From assembly GCF_947489565.1 (NCBI RefSeq), contig NZ_CANLEA010000028.1, forward strand, positions 1 to 62,085: a DNA stretch of 62,085 nucleotides, read 5' to 3'. Shown piece by piece: positions 43,317 through 51,360 of the stretch. The position numbers were made by a program, and so were the translations under genes. Numbering within the stretch: position 1 is the first letter of the stretch; each line of letters starts with the position of its first letter. Below the pieces are notes generated by a model that did no database searches, was not told where the DNA came from, and saw nothing but the letters and a program-made list of their open reading frames with translations. The stretch is from an uncultured Kordia sp. (GTDB lineage Bacteria; Bacteroidota; Bacteroidia; Flavobacteriales; Flavobacteriaceae).

Positions 43317-43351
43317 ATTCCCAAGTTGTTTACTGCTTGGGATTTTTTTTT
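43317..43351 (+). terminator. Terminator of the 42934 gene
   Basis: CCCAAG (43320-43325) pairs with CTTGGG (43336-43341), followed by nine T from 43343. Confidence 0.75.
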
Positions 43352-43491
43352 AGCACGAGTTGGAAACTCGCGCTAGCTTCTGGTTAGATTTCTTAGACTT
43401 GATTAGACTTCTTAGACTTACTTAGACTTTTAGATTGTTGGACTGTTAGTATTTTTATTTTTTTTAGCACGAGTTGGAAACTCGCACTAGC
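43352..43491. repeat. REP-like pair with TTAGACTT tandem repeats (copy 3)
   Basis: Two copies of AGCACGAGTTGGAAACTCGC, at 43352-43371 and 43466-43485, flank a run of TTAGACTT-type units (43384-43432). The REP unit itself is a hairpin (GCGAGTTT/AACTCGTG type). The combined block separates the hotdog gene and manA. Confidence 0.65.
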
Positions 43492-43535
43492 TTCTCAATA
43501 CTAATATCTTAATACTCAATACTAACTCCTCAATA

Positions 43536-44510
43536 CTACTTAATATATACTTCCAACAATTCAGAAGCTTCGTCTGTGCTTATTTTTATGTTTTTGAGGG
43601 AAGCTGGTAGTAATAATGTTTCTCCAAACTTGAGTACTTCTTTGTACAAGTTTGTTTCAAAGGTTACGTTTCCTTTTACACACATGTATATGACAAAAGA
43701 ATCTTTGTCGTCATGATTCAATATTAATTCTCCTGTGAATGGAATGAGATTCGTAGTGAAATATGGACAGTCTACAATGGTTGTGACTTCGTTTTCTGCT
43801 TCTTTGTAGTCCGTTTTATAGTTTTTATGCAATGTATAGTCAATTGCATCTAAAGCTAAAGCTGTGTGCAATTCACGACCGTTTCCTTGTGCATCTACTC
43901 GATTCCAATCGTAAATGCGATAGGTAATATCTGAAGTTTGTTGAATTTCCGCTAAGACAATTCCGCCACCAATGGCATGAATTCTGCCCGTAGGCAAAAA
44001 ATATACATCTCCTTTTTTTACTTCTTCAAAGTTGAGAATTTCTGTAAGTGTATTGTCTTCCAGATGTTTTTGATATTGTTCTTTGGTGACTTCCTGATTG
44101 AAACCAACCATTAATTTTGCACCTTCATCCGCCTGCATTACATACCACATTTCAGTTTTTCCAAATGAGTTGTGACGTTCTTTGGCCAATTGATCATTAG
44201 GATGTACTTGAATCGATAAGTCGCTTTTAGCATCTATGTATTTGATGAGCAGCGGAAATTTTGTTCCAAATGCATCGTATACTTTTTTTCCTAGTAATGC
44301 TGATTGATAGGTTTCGCTCAATTCTTGAAGCGTTTTCCCTTTTAGAACACCTTCAGCAACGACAGAAGGTTCTCCTTTTACATCCGATAGTTCCCAACTT
44401 TCACCAATAGCTTCTCCCGAAACATTTTTATTGAGTTGTGTTTGCAGTTTTTCTCCGCCCCAAATACGTTCTTTATAGATTGGCTCGAATTTTAAAGGAT
44501 GTAGTATCAT
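43536..44510 (-). CDS. manA: Mannose-6-phosphate isomerase, type I
   Basis: A 324-residue cytosolic zinc enzyme converting mannose 6-phosphate and fructose 6-phosphate. [14 protein letters not shown] and the [28 protein letters not shown] stretch carry the zinc ligands and active-site residues of the type I family. It starts 8 bases after the stop of the next-upstream gene on the minus strand (QueD-like), so both may share a transcript. It feeds mannose units into cell-surface polysaccharides. Confidence 0.93.
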   Translation of the reverse strand: [324 protein letters not shown]

Positions 44511-44518
44511 ATTTTTTG

Positions 44519-44929
44519 TTATTCTCCGGTGTATTTTACAAAGTTTCTAGGTGTTTCATACAATACTACTTCTAATTCTAGTGAAGTACTGATATGCTTT
44601 CTTAGTTTGTTCCAAATGACTACCACAATGTTTTCTGCTGTTGGATTTAAGTTTTTAAACTCCGGAACATCTAAGTTTAGGTTTTTATGATCAAAGGCAT
44701 CTTCCACTTCCGAACGAATGAGGTCTTTGAGAATTTTTACATCCATCACATATCCCGTTTCTGGATCTATGGGACCTTTTACACTCACAATCATTTCGTA
44801 ATTGTGCCCATGAAAGTTTGGATTGTTACATTTACCAAAAACTTCGTTGTTTTTAGCATCGTCCCAATCTGGTCGATATAATCGGTGCGCTGCGTTAAAG
44901 TGTGCTCTTCTACTTACGGTAACTTTCAT
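44519..44929 (-). CDS. 6-pyruvoyl-tetrahydropterin synthase / 6-carboxy-tetrahydropterin synthase (QueD-like)
   Basis: A 136-residue zinc enzyme of the PTPS/QueD family, acting on dihydroneopterin triphosphate in queuosine or tetrahydrobiopterin synthesis. The zinc ligands are FNAAHRL and HGH (NFHGHNYE) and the active-site Cys is in GKCNNPN. An in-frame ATG at 44953 would add eight residues; 44929 matches the family start. Lengths of 120-150 are usual. Which of the two reactions it performs cannot be told from the sequence alone, although queuosine synthesis is the more common bacterial role. Confidence 0.85.
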   Translation of the reverse strand: MKVTVSRRAHFNAAHRLYRPDWDDAKNNEVFGKCNNPNFHGHNYEMIVSVKGPIDPETGYVMDVKILKDLIRSEVEDAFDHKNLNLDVPEFKNLNPTAENIVVVIWNKLRKHISTSLELEVVLYETPRNFVKYTGE

Positions 44930-45015
44930 GTGTATATATTGTTTGTTTTTCATTGGTTACATGCTGTTCACTAATAATCAATGTATTTAGTAATAAACTT
45001 TTTAACATGCTCGTT

Positions 45016-45540
45016 TCATATATCCACTTTTATGTGTTCATAAAATTTTTCAAATATTATTTTAAACCAAGCTGTATATGCATCTGGATTTGCCGCAATA
45101 TCATCTTTTACCGCTTGCACGTCCATCCATTTCCAAGAAGCGACTTCATCAGGATTGATTGTAGGTTCATCATTGTATGTTCCTATCATTACATGATCGT
45201 ATTCATGTTCGGTTAATCCGTTGTCAAAAGCTGCTTTGTATATGAACGAAACTGCTTCCGCAAGTTCCGTAACAAATCCCATTTCTTCTTGCAATCTTCG
45301 TTTACCCGCAGCAATGTTACTTTCACCTTCGCGTTGGTGACTGCAACATGTATTGGTCCATAGTCCTGGAGAATGGTATTTGTGTAAGGCGCGTTGTTGA
45401 AGCATTAATTCGCCTTTATCGTTGAGAATGAATACAGAGAAAGCCCTGTGAAGCAATGCTTTTTCATGCGCCTCGATTTTTTCCATTAGACCGATTTGCT
45501 CATCATTTTCGTTTACTAGAATTACGTTTTCTTTTGTCAT
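45016..45540 (-). CDS. idi: Isopentenyl-diphosphate delta-isomerase, type 1
   Basis: A 174-residue Nudix-fold isomerase converting isopentenyl to dimethylallyl diphosphate, needed for isoprenoids. The active-site Cys lies in NTCCSHQ (Cys65/Cys66) and the catalytic Glu in EHEYDH; metal-binding LQEEMGF and the WTNTCCSH stretch agree with type 1 enzymes. It ends 87 bases from the QueD-like gene on the same strand. It stands apart from other isoprenoid genes. Confidence 0.93.
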   Translation of the reverse strand: MTKENVILVNENDEQIGLMEKIEAHEKALLHRAFSVFILNDKGELMLQQRALHKYHSPGLWTNTCCSHQREGESNIAAGKRRLQEEMGFVTELAEAVSFIYKAAFDNGLTEHEYDHVMIGTYNDEPTINPDEVASWKWMDVQAVKDDIAANPDAYTAWFKIIFEKFYEHIKVDI

Positions 45541-45752
45541 ATTTTTTGTTGGAACACAAATTTACGAAATAGCTTTCTGTGTATATTATACTTATTTGCT
45601 ATTTTTTAGTTAAAATTAACATAAAGCATCTAATTTATTGATAAATGAATTTTGTTTCTTATGTGTCTTTTAAAGAAATACTACACTTTGCACGATTTGA
45701 AGAATATTGTTTTGCTCTAGTTTTATCGTAATTAATTTTTAAAACTTTTATT

Positions 45753-45908
45753 ATGAAAAAACAACATTTAAATTCATTACACTTAAACAAAAGAGCCGTT
45801 TCTAATTTTAAATCTACTACAATAACAGGAGGCGGAAAGATTCCTTTAACGATAGCTAAATCATGCTTAGGTATTTGCTATAGTGATCTTTGTGATACAA
45901 CTGATTAA
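45753..45908 (+). CDS. Class I lanthipeptide-type precursor peptide
   Basis: A 51-residue peptide starting MKKQHLNSLHLNKRAVSNFK, the same leader type as the 22533 gene. A clear double-glycine stretch (ITGGGK) ends the leader. The 23-residue core has three Cys (KSC, GIC, DLC), plus Ser and Thr that could form thioether rings. No modification enzyme is nearby. The gene is isolated between idi and a tautomerase gene and has its own terminator at 45956. Confidence 0.7.
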   Translation: MKKQHLNSLHLNKRAVSNFKSTTITGGGKIPLTIAKSCLGICYSDLCDTTD

Positions 45909-45955
45909 GCTTTATAGGTAAGCCTGAAACATATTTTGAGGCTGATTTGAAAATT

Positions 45956-45986
45956 AAAACCTCCGATGTAACGGAGGTTTTTTTTA
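45956..45986 (+). terminator. Terminator of the 45753 peptide gene
   Basis: AAAACCTCCG (45956-45965) pairs with CGGAGGTTTT (45972-45981), then T residues. Confidence 0.85.
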
Positions 45987-46057
45987 TTATTTTCAATAAC
46001 TATAAATTTACTTCTTTTATTAAGTTGGTGTTTTTCTTCTGTACATTTTCATCATTG

Positions 46058-46252
46058 TTACTTTTTCTTTTTTAGTGTTTGTTCTCCATTATAACCCCAA
46101 TTTTCAACGGAGACTTCATCGATTATTATATGTGTGGTTTTTGGATCTTTGTCTAATACATCTACTAACAATTGTGTAACTCCTTGGATTAGTTGGAGTT
46201 TTTCTTCTTTTGTGACGTCTTCGTCTGTGATTCTAATATTTACGTATGGCAT
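46058..46252 (-). CDS. 4-oxalocrotonate tautomerase-family protein
   Basis: A 64-residue tautomerase-family subunit. The N-terminal Pro after Met (MPYVNIRIT) is the catalytic base of this family, and EKLQLIQGVTQLLVDVL and THIIIDEV are the conserved helix and strand. Such proteins form hexamers and act on enol/keto acids. The substrate is unknown. It is 24 bases downstream of the DoxX gene and probably co-transcribed with it. Confidence 0.85.
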   Translation of the reverse strand: MPYVNIRITDEDVTKEEKLQLIQGVTQLLVDVLDKDPKTTHIIIDEVSVENWGYNGEQTLKKKK

Positions 46253-46276
46253 AATTTTATGATTTAAGAGTTTATA

Positions 46277-46693
46277 TTAATCCCATTTTGAGTCTGTTGA
46301 TAGCGCATAGTTTCCTGCGCCTGTAAAGAATAGCGTTATTGCACCAAATAAGTACACTACTTGCAGCTCTATGGCCCAGCCACCAAATTGATTGAGTGCA
46401 AATATATCTGAGCTATGTGCTAGCAGAATTGCTACGAGAAAGTTAAAAGCTATAATCAAACCACTACCTCTGACTTTATAACCTATGATGATTAAAATAG
46501 GCGCTATGATTTCTCCGACAAAAACACCATACGCTAGAAAGCTTGGAATGTGATATCCTTGCAATACTTGCTTGATAAAAGCATAGTTAGAAGTCAGGTT
46601 TGCGATTCCATGAAATAGGATAAGTATTCCGATAGTAATTCTTAGTAACAACAATCCGATGTGATGATACTGTTCTTTTTTTTGTGCATTCAT
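46277..46693 (-). CDS. DoxX-family membrane protein
   Basis: A 138-residue membrane protein with four helices (about 12-28, 52-70, 75-95, 105-125). GLLLLRITIGILILFHGIANL and the SYAFIKQVLQ-to-FLAYGVFVGEIIAPILI segment match the DoxX/SURF4-like family, of unclear role, sometimes linked to oxidative stress. It shares a strand with the tautomerase gene downstream. Confidence 0.85.
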   Translation of the reverse strand: MNAQKKEQYHHIGLLLLRITIGILILFHGIANLTSNYAFIKQVLQGYHIPSFLAYGVFVGEIIAPILIIIGYKVRGSGLIIAFNFLVAILLAHSSDIFALNQFGGWAIELQVVYLFGAITLFFTGAGNYALSTDSKWD

Positions 46694-46955
46694 ATTTCAT
46701 TGTTTTAAAATTAGTATGATGCAAATTTCTGTGATTGACTCGCTATACAATAGGAGCTACATCACGTTTTTGAAGTGATGTATGTCACTTTTTTATTGAT
46801 GAGGATGAGTGAAATTCTATAAAAAAAACAGTTGTTACTCAGTACTACGACAAGTAGAAAATAATCATTGACTTAATATGGTAAGTAGAACATACGTAAA
46901 TAGGTTGCGTAGACATTTTGTTTATTTGCCTTATTATTTAGAAAATTATTAAGAC

Positions 46956-47495
46956 ATGTACAATTTAGATATACCAAATTCTCTACATTTTTACACTTAT
47001 TATGAACATTCTTATAGTTTGAAGTTAGCAGCTGATGAAAATTCAAATATGTTTTCATCTATAGCTACTCAACCATTAACTGAGAACAATCGTCTTAAAG
47101 GAATAGGTTTGTTTAATGCTTCAATGTTACTCTATGCAGTAAGTGTAGAGTTAATATTAAAAGCAAGAGCTCTTTTCGAAGAAAAAGATAGAATTAAAAA
47201 TGGTGAAATTAAAAACTTAAAAGACTTTTTAAAGACTTGGAAAGGTGATAGTAATGGACATGATTTTTTTCAAATTATAAAGTACTATAAAATTGATGTG
47301 TCTGAAGAACATCATAATATTTTCCTAGAGTTAAAAGAATACGCACAATGGGCTGGTAGATTTCCGTTTTCATTAAAATATAATGATACTAAGCAGTTAG
47401 GCTCAAATAATAGAAGTCCTGGTGGATTAAAGCAGATTTATAATAAAAAAATCAATGAATTCATAGAATCTCAAAAAATAATAATGGGCATATAA
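46956..47495 (+). CDS. HEPN-like protein, tentative
   Basis: A 179-residue helical cytosolic protein. LFNASMLLYAVSVELILKARAL (about 53-74) followed by GHDFFQIIKYYKID and LKEYAQWAGRFPF (about 130-142) gives the order of helices and the WAGR-YP-like motif I associate with HEPN-type families of bacterial genomes. HEPN RNases usually carry an RxxxxH motif; I see no convincing one here, so an RNase role is not shown. The gene is isolated, with no toxin or antitoxin partner visible. Codon use is AT-rich like its neighbours. Confidence 0.4.
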   Translation: MYNLDIPNSLHFYTYYEHSYSLKLAADENSNMFSSIATQPLTENNRLKGIGLFNASMLLYAVSVELILKARALFEEKDRIKNGEIKNLKDFLKTWKGDSNGHDFFQIIKYYKIDVSEEHHNIFLELKEYAQWAGRFPFSLKYNDTKQLGSNNRSPGGLKQIYNKKINEFIESQKIIMGI

Positions 47496-47651
47496 ACGCT
47501 TTATAAAGACTTTATTTAATCTTTAATTTTCGATTAATGTGAAAAAGTAATCACCCAAGGCCTTTATCTTAAAATAACTTACCACAAATCGACATCTAAT
47601 AAGTACTGATTTTTTTATGACTAAAATTAAAAGGCGTATTTCTCAACTGTA

Positions 47652-47674
47652 TTTCGATTGCGTTCGAAATGACG
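47652..47674. repeat. REP-like element
   Basis: TTTCGATTGCGTTCGAAATGACG, related to the CGACTGCGCTCGA-type units at 41744 and 41865. It is an inverted repeat with core TTCGA...TCGAA. Confidence 0.5.
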
Positions 47675-47702
47675 TATGTTCAGTGTTATACATTATTTGT
47701 AA

Positions 47703-48266
47703 TTAAGAATTGAGCCTGCTCAACGTTTCCCTAGAAACACCCAAATACGCTGCAATCATTTTTTTAGGAACCCGTTGAAAGAGTTTTGGATATTGTTCTA
47801 GCAATAGTTCATATTGTTCTTTTGTCGAATTTTTAAGGAGTGATAAGACTCTGTTTTGGAGTGCAATGCGACCTTTTTTGCTTTTTTTCGCCCAAAAACG
47901 TTCCATTTTGTGCATTTCTGCTGTTAGCTTTTCTCGGTTTTCATAGTTAATATATAAGAGTTCGCTATCTTCTATGCAGTCAATTGAGATTTTAGATTTT
48001 GTTTGTTTTATAAAGGCTTCATAATCTGTAATCCACCAATTTTCCATTCCAAATTGCAGAATGTGTTCTTTTCCTTTATCAGTGATAAAATAGCTTTTCA
48101 AACAACCTTTGATGATCCAATATTCTTTATTGACATATTCTCCTTCTTGAACAATATACTGATGTTTCCGTTTTTTTACGGTTTGAAAATGACCTAATAT
48201 AAACTCAAATTCCGCATCCGTAAGCGGAATGATTTCTTCTATATGTTGTCGCAACGGATGTGTCAT
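47703..48266 (-). CDS. Crp/Fnr-family transcriptional regulator
   Basis: A 187-residue regulator. Residues about 15-125 form the cyclic-nucleotide-binding beta roll (IVQEGEYVNKEYWIIKGCLKSY), and the C-terminal helix-turn-helix is at about 165-187 (KKMIAAYLGVSRETLSRLNS). The wing after the recognition helix is truncated compared with longer Crp family members, but this short form is common in Bacteroidetes. The ligand and targets are unknown. Confidence 0.88.
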   Translation of the reverse strand: MTHPLRQHIEEIIPLTDAEFEFILGHFQTVKKRKHQYIVQEGEYVNKEYWIIKGCLKSYFITDKGKEHILQFGMENWWITDYEAFIKQTKSKISIDCIEDSELLYINYENREKLTAEMHKMERFWAKKSKKGRIALQNRVLSLLKNSTKEQYELLLEQYPKLFQRVPKKMIAAYLGVSRETLSRLNS

Positions 48267-48331
48267 TTTTATTGCAGTTCAGTTTTGTATAAATCGAAAC
48301 TACTTCTTTCTCGATTAAAATCAAAATCCAT

Positions 48332-48368
48332 AAAAAAAAGCATCCTAATATAAAATTAGAATGCTTTT
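48332..48368 (-). terminator. Terminator of the OmpA-family gene
   Basis: Stem from AAAAGCATCCTAAT (48337-48350) with 48355-48368 (one wobble on the minus strand), followed on the minus strand by eight T. Confidence 0.75.
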
Positions 48369-48394
48369 AAGAATGAGTGTATGATTAGTTAGTT

Positions 48395-50341
48395 TTATCT
48401 TTCTATAACTATAAATTCACTACGTCTGTTAAGTTGGTGTTCTTCTTCTGTACATTTTACACCGTTGCTACATTGGTTTACAAGACGTTCTTCTCCATAA
48501 CCTGCTCCTATAAGTCTGCTTGCATCAATTCCTCTTGATACAATATAATCACGCGTAGATTTGTTTCTTCTCTGTGATAGTTTCTTATTGTAAGCATCTC
48601 TACCACGACTGTCTGTATGCGAACGTACGTCAATTTTGAGTGTTGGATATTTTCTCATAACCGCCACTACTTTTTCTAATTCTGCAGCAGCGTCCGGACG
48701 AATATTCGATTTATCAAAGTCAAAGTAAATGATTGGAATGTTTAGGATTTTAGCTAAATCGTCACCTACTTTAAAAGGAACTTCTTCTTTTTCAAGTAAT
48801 AAAACTGTTGAGCGTAATCCAGGTTCTTCTTGTTTTGGCAACAATACTTCTGCCGGCGTATAATCTTTTTTCGATGCTCTTACAAAGTATACTTCGTCAC
48901 ACGCTAACAGTGCTTTAAATCTAAATGTACCTTGATCATCACTATAGGTATTTTCTAGCTCTTTGTTGTCTTTATCAAATAGAACAACTTGCGCTCCCGT
49001 TAAAATTTCATTGGTTTTATTATCTTTTACAATACCTGCAATTTCTTGCTCACATGACCATTGAATTGGCTTTATTTCAAGAAACGAATAGATATCGTCA
49101 TCTCCTTGTCCTCCATCTCGATTGGAAGCAAAGTATCCTTTTCCTGTTTTTGTGTTGATAATGAACGAGAAATCATCTACAGGACTGTTTACGGGTTCTC
49201 CAACATTGTATATTATTTGTTCTTCATCGTCTAAACGCATTACAAAAATATCCAATCCACCTAAACCTACATGTCCATCTGAAGCAAAGTACAGTTCATT
49301 GTCTTGGCTCACAAATGGGAAGTTTTCTCTTGCTTCCGTGTTGATACTTTTTCCTAGATTTTTTGGTTCGCCATACGTGCCGTCATCATTAATATCTACG
49401 ACATATAAATCTGATTGTCCAACAGAACCTGGCATGTCTGAAGCAAAGTAGAGTTTTTTCTCGTCTACGCTTAACGCTGGATGTGCTACAGAGTATAAAT
49501 CACTGTTGAATGGTAATTCTTCAATGTTTGTCCAACGATCGTTTTCACGTGTTGCTCTGAATATTTTTAGTTTGTTAATTCCTTTTCTGTCTTTTTTGTA
49601 TTTTCCTTTGTAATAGTTGTTACGTGTAAAATACATGGTGTTTCCATCTTTGGTAAACACTGTGGTAGACTCATGATATTTTGTATTGAGTTTACCTGAG
49701 AATTTATCAACGTTTGATAAGCTTCCGTTATCGGCAACTTCGGCTCCGTATAAATCTAAAAATGGACGTGCATTCCATTTGTGCTTGTAGCGTTTGGTAA
49801 CTCCTGTATCTCTTGCGGAAGAGAATACTAAGTTATTTTCTAAATAGAATGATGGTGCAAAGTCTGAATACGGCGAGTTTACACCTAAGTTTTCAATACG
49901 AAAACGACCCGATTGTTCTGCAATTTGATCTAGATAGTTGCGTGTATTCATAAACTTCGTTCCACGAATATCGTTTCCTGTAAGTTTATTGAACTCTTGC
50001 ATTTTCTTGTCGGATTCTGCATAGCGTTTTTCTGCTTTTAAAGCTTGTGCATAACGGAAATAGTATTCTGGTGCTACTTCTTCTCCTAGACTGAATAATT
50101 CGCCATACCATTTTGAAGCGTTTGCTAAATCGGCATTATAATAATATGCATTTCCTAGTTTTTCAAACAGTTCTTTTGATTTGTATCCTTCTTCTGCAAC
50201 TTCTTCATAGATTTCTATGGCGTTGATAAAAGCATAGCTATCATATTTTTTATCTGCTTTGTCAAGTTTTCGTTCTTGTGCATAACCAACAAGGACGAAT
50301 AAAGATATTACAGTGTATATGAGATATTTTGTTCGTGTCAT
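48395..50341 (-). CDS. OmpA-family outer-membrane protein with TPR and PD40-like repeats (PorE-like)
   Basis: A 648-residue exported protein. Signal peptide about 1-20 (ending YAQ); TPR-like segments (about 25-130); repeated WD40/PD40-type strands (about 150-420, e.g. TMYFTRNNYY, KLYFASDMPG, ELYFASDGH); a carboxypeptidase-regulatory domain (about 435-520); and the C-terminal OmpA domain (about 535-648, with YFDFDKSNIR and SHTDSRGRDAYN) that grips peptidoglycan. This domain order matches PorE-type partners of the type IX secretion system. It lies 12 bases downstream of the SprF gene and 72 bases plus one gene from the giant adhesin, so all three probably form one transcript. Confidence 0.85.
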   Translation of the reverse strand: MTRTKYLIYTVISLFVLVGYAQERKLDKADKKYDSYAFINAIEIYEEVAEEGYKSKELFEKLGNAYYYNADLANASKWYGELFSLGEEVAPEYYFRYAQALKAEKRYAESDKKMQEFNKLTGNDIRGTKFMNTRNYLDQIAEQSGRFRIENLGVNSPYSDFAPSFYLENNLVFSSARDTGVTKRYKHKWNARPFLDLYGAEVADNGSLSNVDKFSGKLNTKYHESTTVFTKDGNTMYFTRNNYYKGKYKKDRKGINKLKIFRATRENDRWTNIEELPFNSDLYSVAHPALSVDEKKLYFASDMPGSVGQSDLYVVDINDDGTYGEPKNLGKSINTEARENFPFVSQDNELYFASDGHVGLGGLDIFVMRLDDEEQIIYNVGEPVNSPVDDFSFIINTKTGKGYFASNRDGGQGDDDIYSFLEIKPIQWSCEQEIAGIVKDNKTNEILTGAQVVLFDKDNKELENTYSDDQGTFRFKALLACDEVYFVRASKKDYTPAEVLLPKQEEPGLRSTVLLLEKEEVPFKVGDDLAKILNIPIIYFDFDKSNIRPDAAAELEKVVAVMRKYPTLKIDVRSHTDSRGRDAYNKKLSQRRNKSTRDYIVSRGIDASRLIGAGYGEERLVNQCSNGVKCTEEEHQLNRRSEFIVIER

Positions 50342-50352
50342 CGTAGTTAGTT

Positions 50353-51288
50353 TTAGAAGAATCTTGGTGAGATAATTTTATCACGGTTATTAAACAGTTC
50401 AAAGCGTAAAAAGACTTCGTATGAACCATCGTTAAATTGTGTATTTCCTAATTCAGTTGTTTCACGATCATAGGCAAAACCTACCATAAAACTATCTGAT
50501 AGTTGTAATCCAACCAATCCACTAAAGGCGGCACTCCATCTGTAGGCGGCTCCTAGTGTTAGTTTGTCATTGATTAGAAAGTTAGCGGATAAATCTGCCT
50601 GTAAAGGCGCTCCAGATACTGCTTTGAATAGTACTGCTGGTTTAAACTTTACACTATCACTCATGTCAAATACATATCCACCAATTAAATAAAAGTTGAT
50701 ACGTTCTTTGGCCGTTGACAATGACGATTCATCAAAGTGTTTTGTTTCTAATAAGTTTGGTGCTGATAGTCCAACATACCATTTTTCAGAATTTCGATAG
50801 TAGATTCCGGCTCCGACATTTGGAGAGAATTTATTATCAATATTACTCTGTAGTAATAAATCATTTGGATTGTACTGATTTAAACAATCAAAACATACAT
50901 CTAATAAATGCCCACCAGCTTTTACACCAAAAGAAAGTTTTCCATTCTCTGATGTATTGACTGTATATGAGAAATCAATATCGAAATAGGTTTCATCGGT
51001 TGGTCCTAATTTATCATTTACGATAGAGACACCGAGTCCTACTTTTCCTGTTTTTCCTATTGGCGTATGTAAGTTTAGTGTTTGCGTTTGTGGTGCACCT
51101 TCTAAACCTACCCATTGTGAACGATGTAATCCCGCAATACTAAATACTCCTCTAGATCCGGCATAAGCTGGATTGATACTTATGGTGTTGTACATGTACT
51201 GCGTATACTGAGCGTCCTGCTGTCCGTAACTTTCTATTGAAAATACAGTGCTCAATAAGACTATGATGATGATGATTTTATTTCTCAT
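50353..51288 (-). CDS. Type IX secretion membrane protein, PorP/SprF family
   Basis: A 311-residue outer-membrane protein (signal about 1-22, ending YGQ). AQYTQYMYNTISINPAYAGSRG and GLHRSQWVGLEGAPQTQTLNLHTPIG are the signature PorP/SprF start. Such proteins are needed to put a specific type IX substrate on the surface, and each often pairs with the gene upstream, here the giant adhesin. It ends in a Phe (RFF), as expected for an outer-membrane barrel. Confidence 0.9.
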   Translation of the reverse strand: MRNKIIIIIVLLSTVFSIESYGQQDAQYTQYMYNTISINPAYAGSRGVFSIAGLHRSQWVGLEGAPQTQTLNLHTPIGKTGKVGLGVSIVNDKLGPTDETYFDIDFSYTVNTSENGKLSFGVKAGGHLLDVCFDCLNQYNPNDLLLQSNIDNKFSPNVGAGIYYRNSEKWYVGLSAPNLLETKHFDESSLSTAKERINFYLIGGYVFDMSDSVKFKPAVLFKAVSGAPLQADLSANFLINDKLTLGAAYRWSAAFSGLVGLQLSDSFMVGFAYDRETTELGNTQFNDGSYEVFLRFELFNNRDKIISPRFF

Positions 51289-51360
51289 TATAGTATGCTG
51301 TGTTTTTGTTTATTAGTTATAGCGTACATACTACCGAAATAGTATGCACGCTTGTATTGT

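Noticed and set aside
46873-47058. 61-codon minus-strand frame before the HEPN-like gene
   Set aside because: Asn-rich low-complexity translation that overlaps the start of the plus-strand gene; no homology.
46956-47495. Toxin-antitoxin pair with a HEPN RNase
   Set aside because: No partner gene overlaps or adjoins it and the RxxxxH motif of HEPN RNases is not evident.
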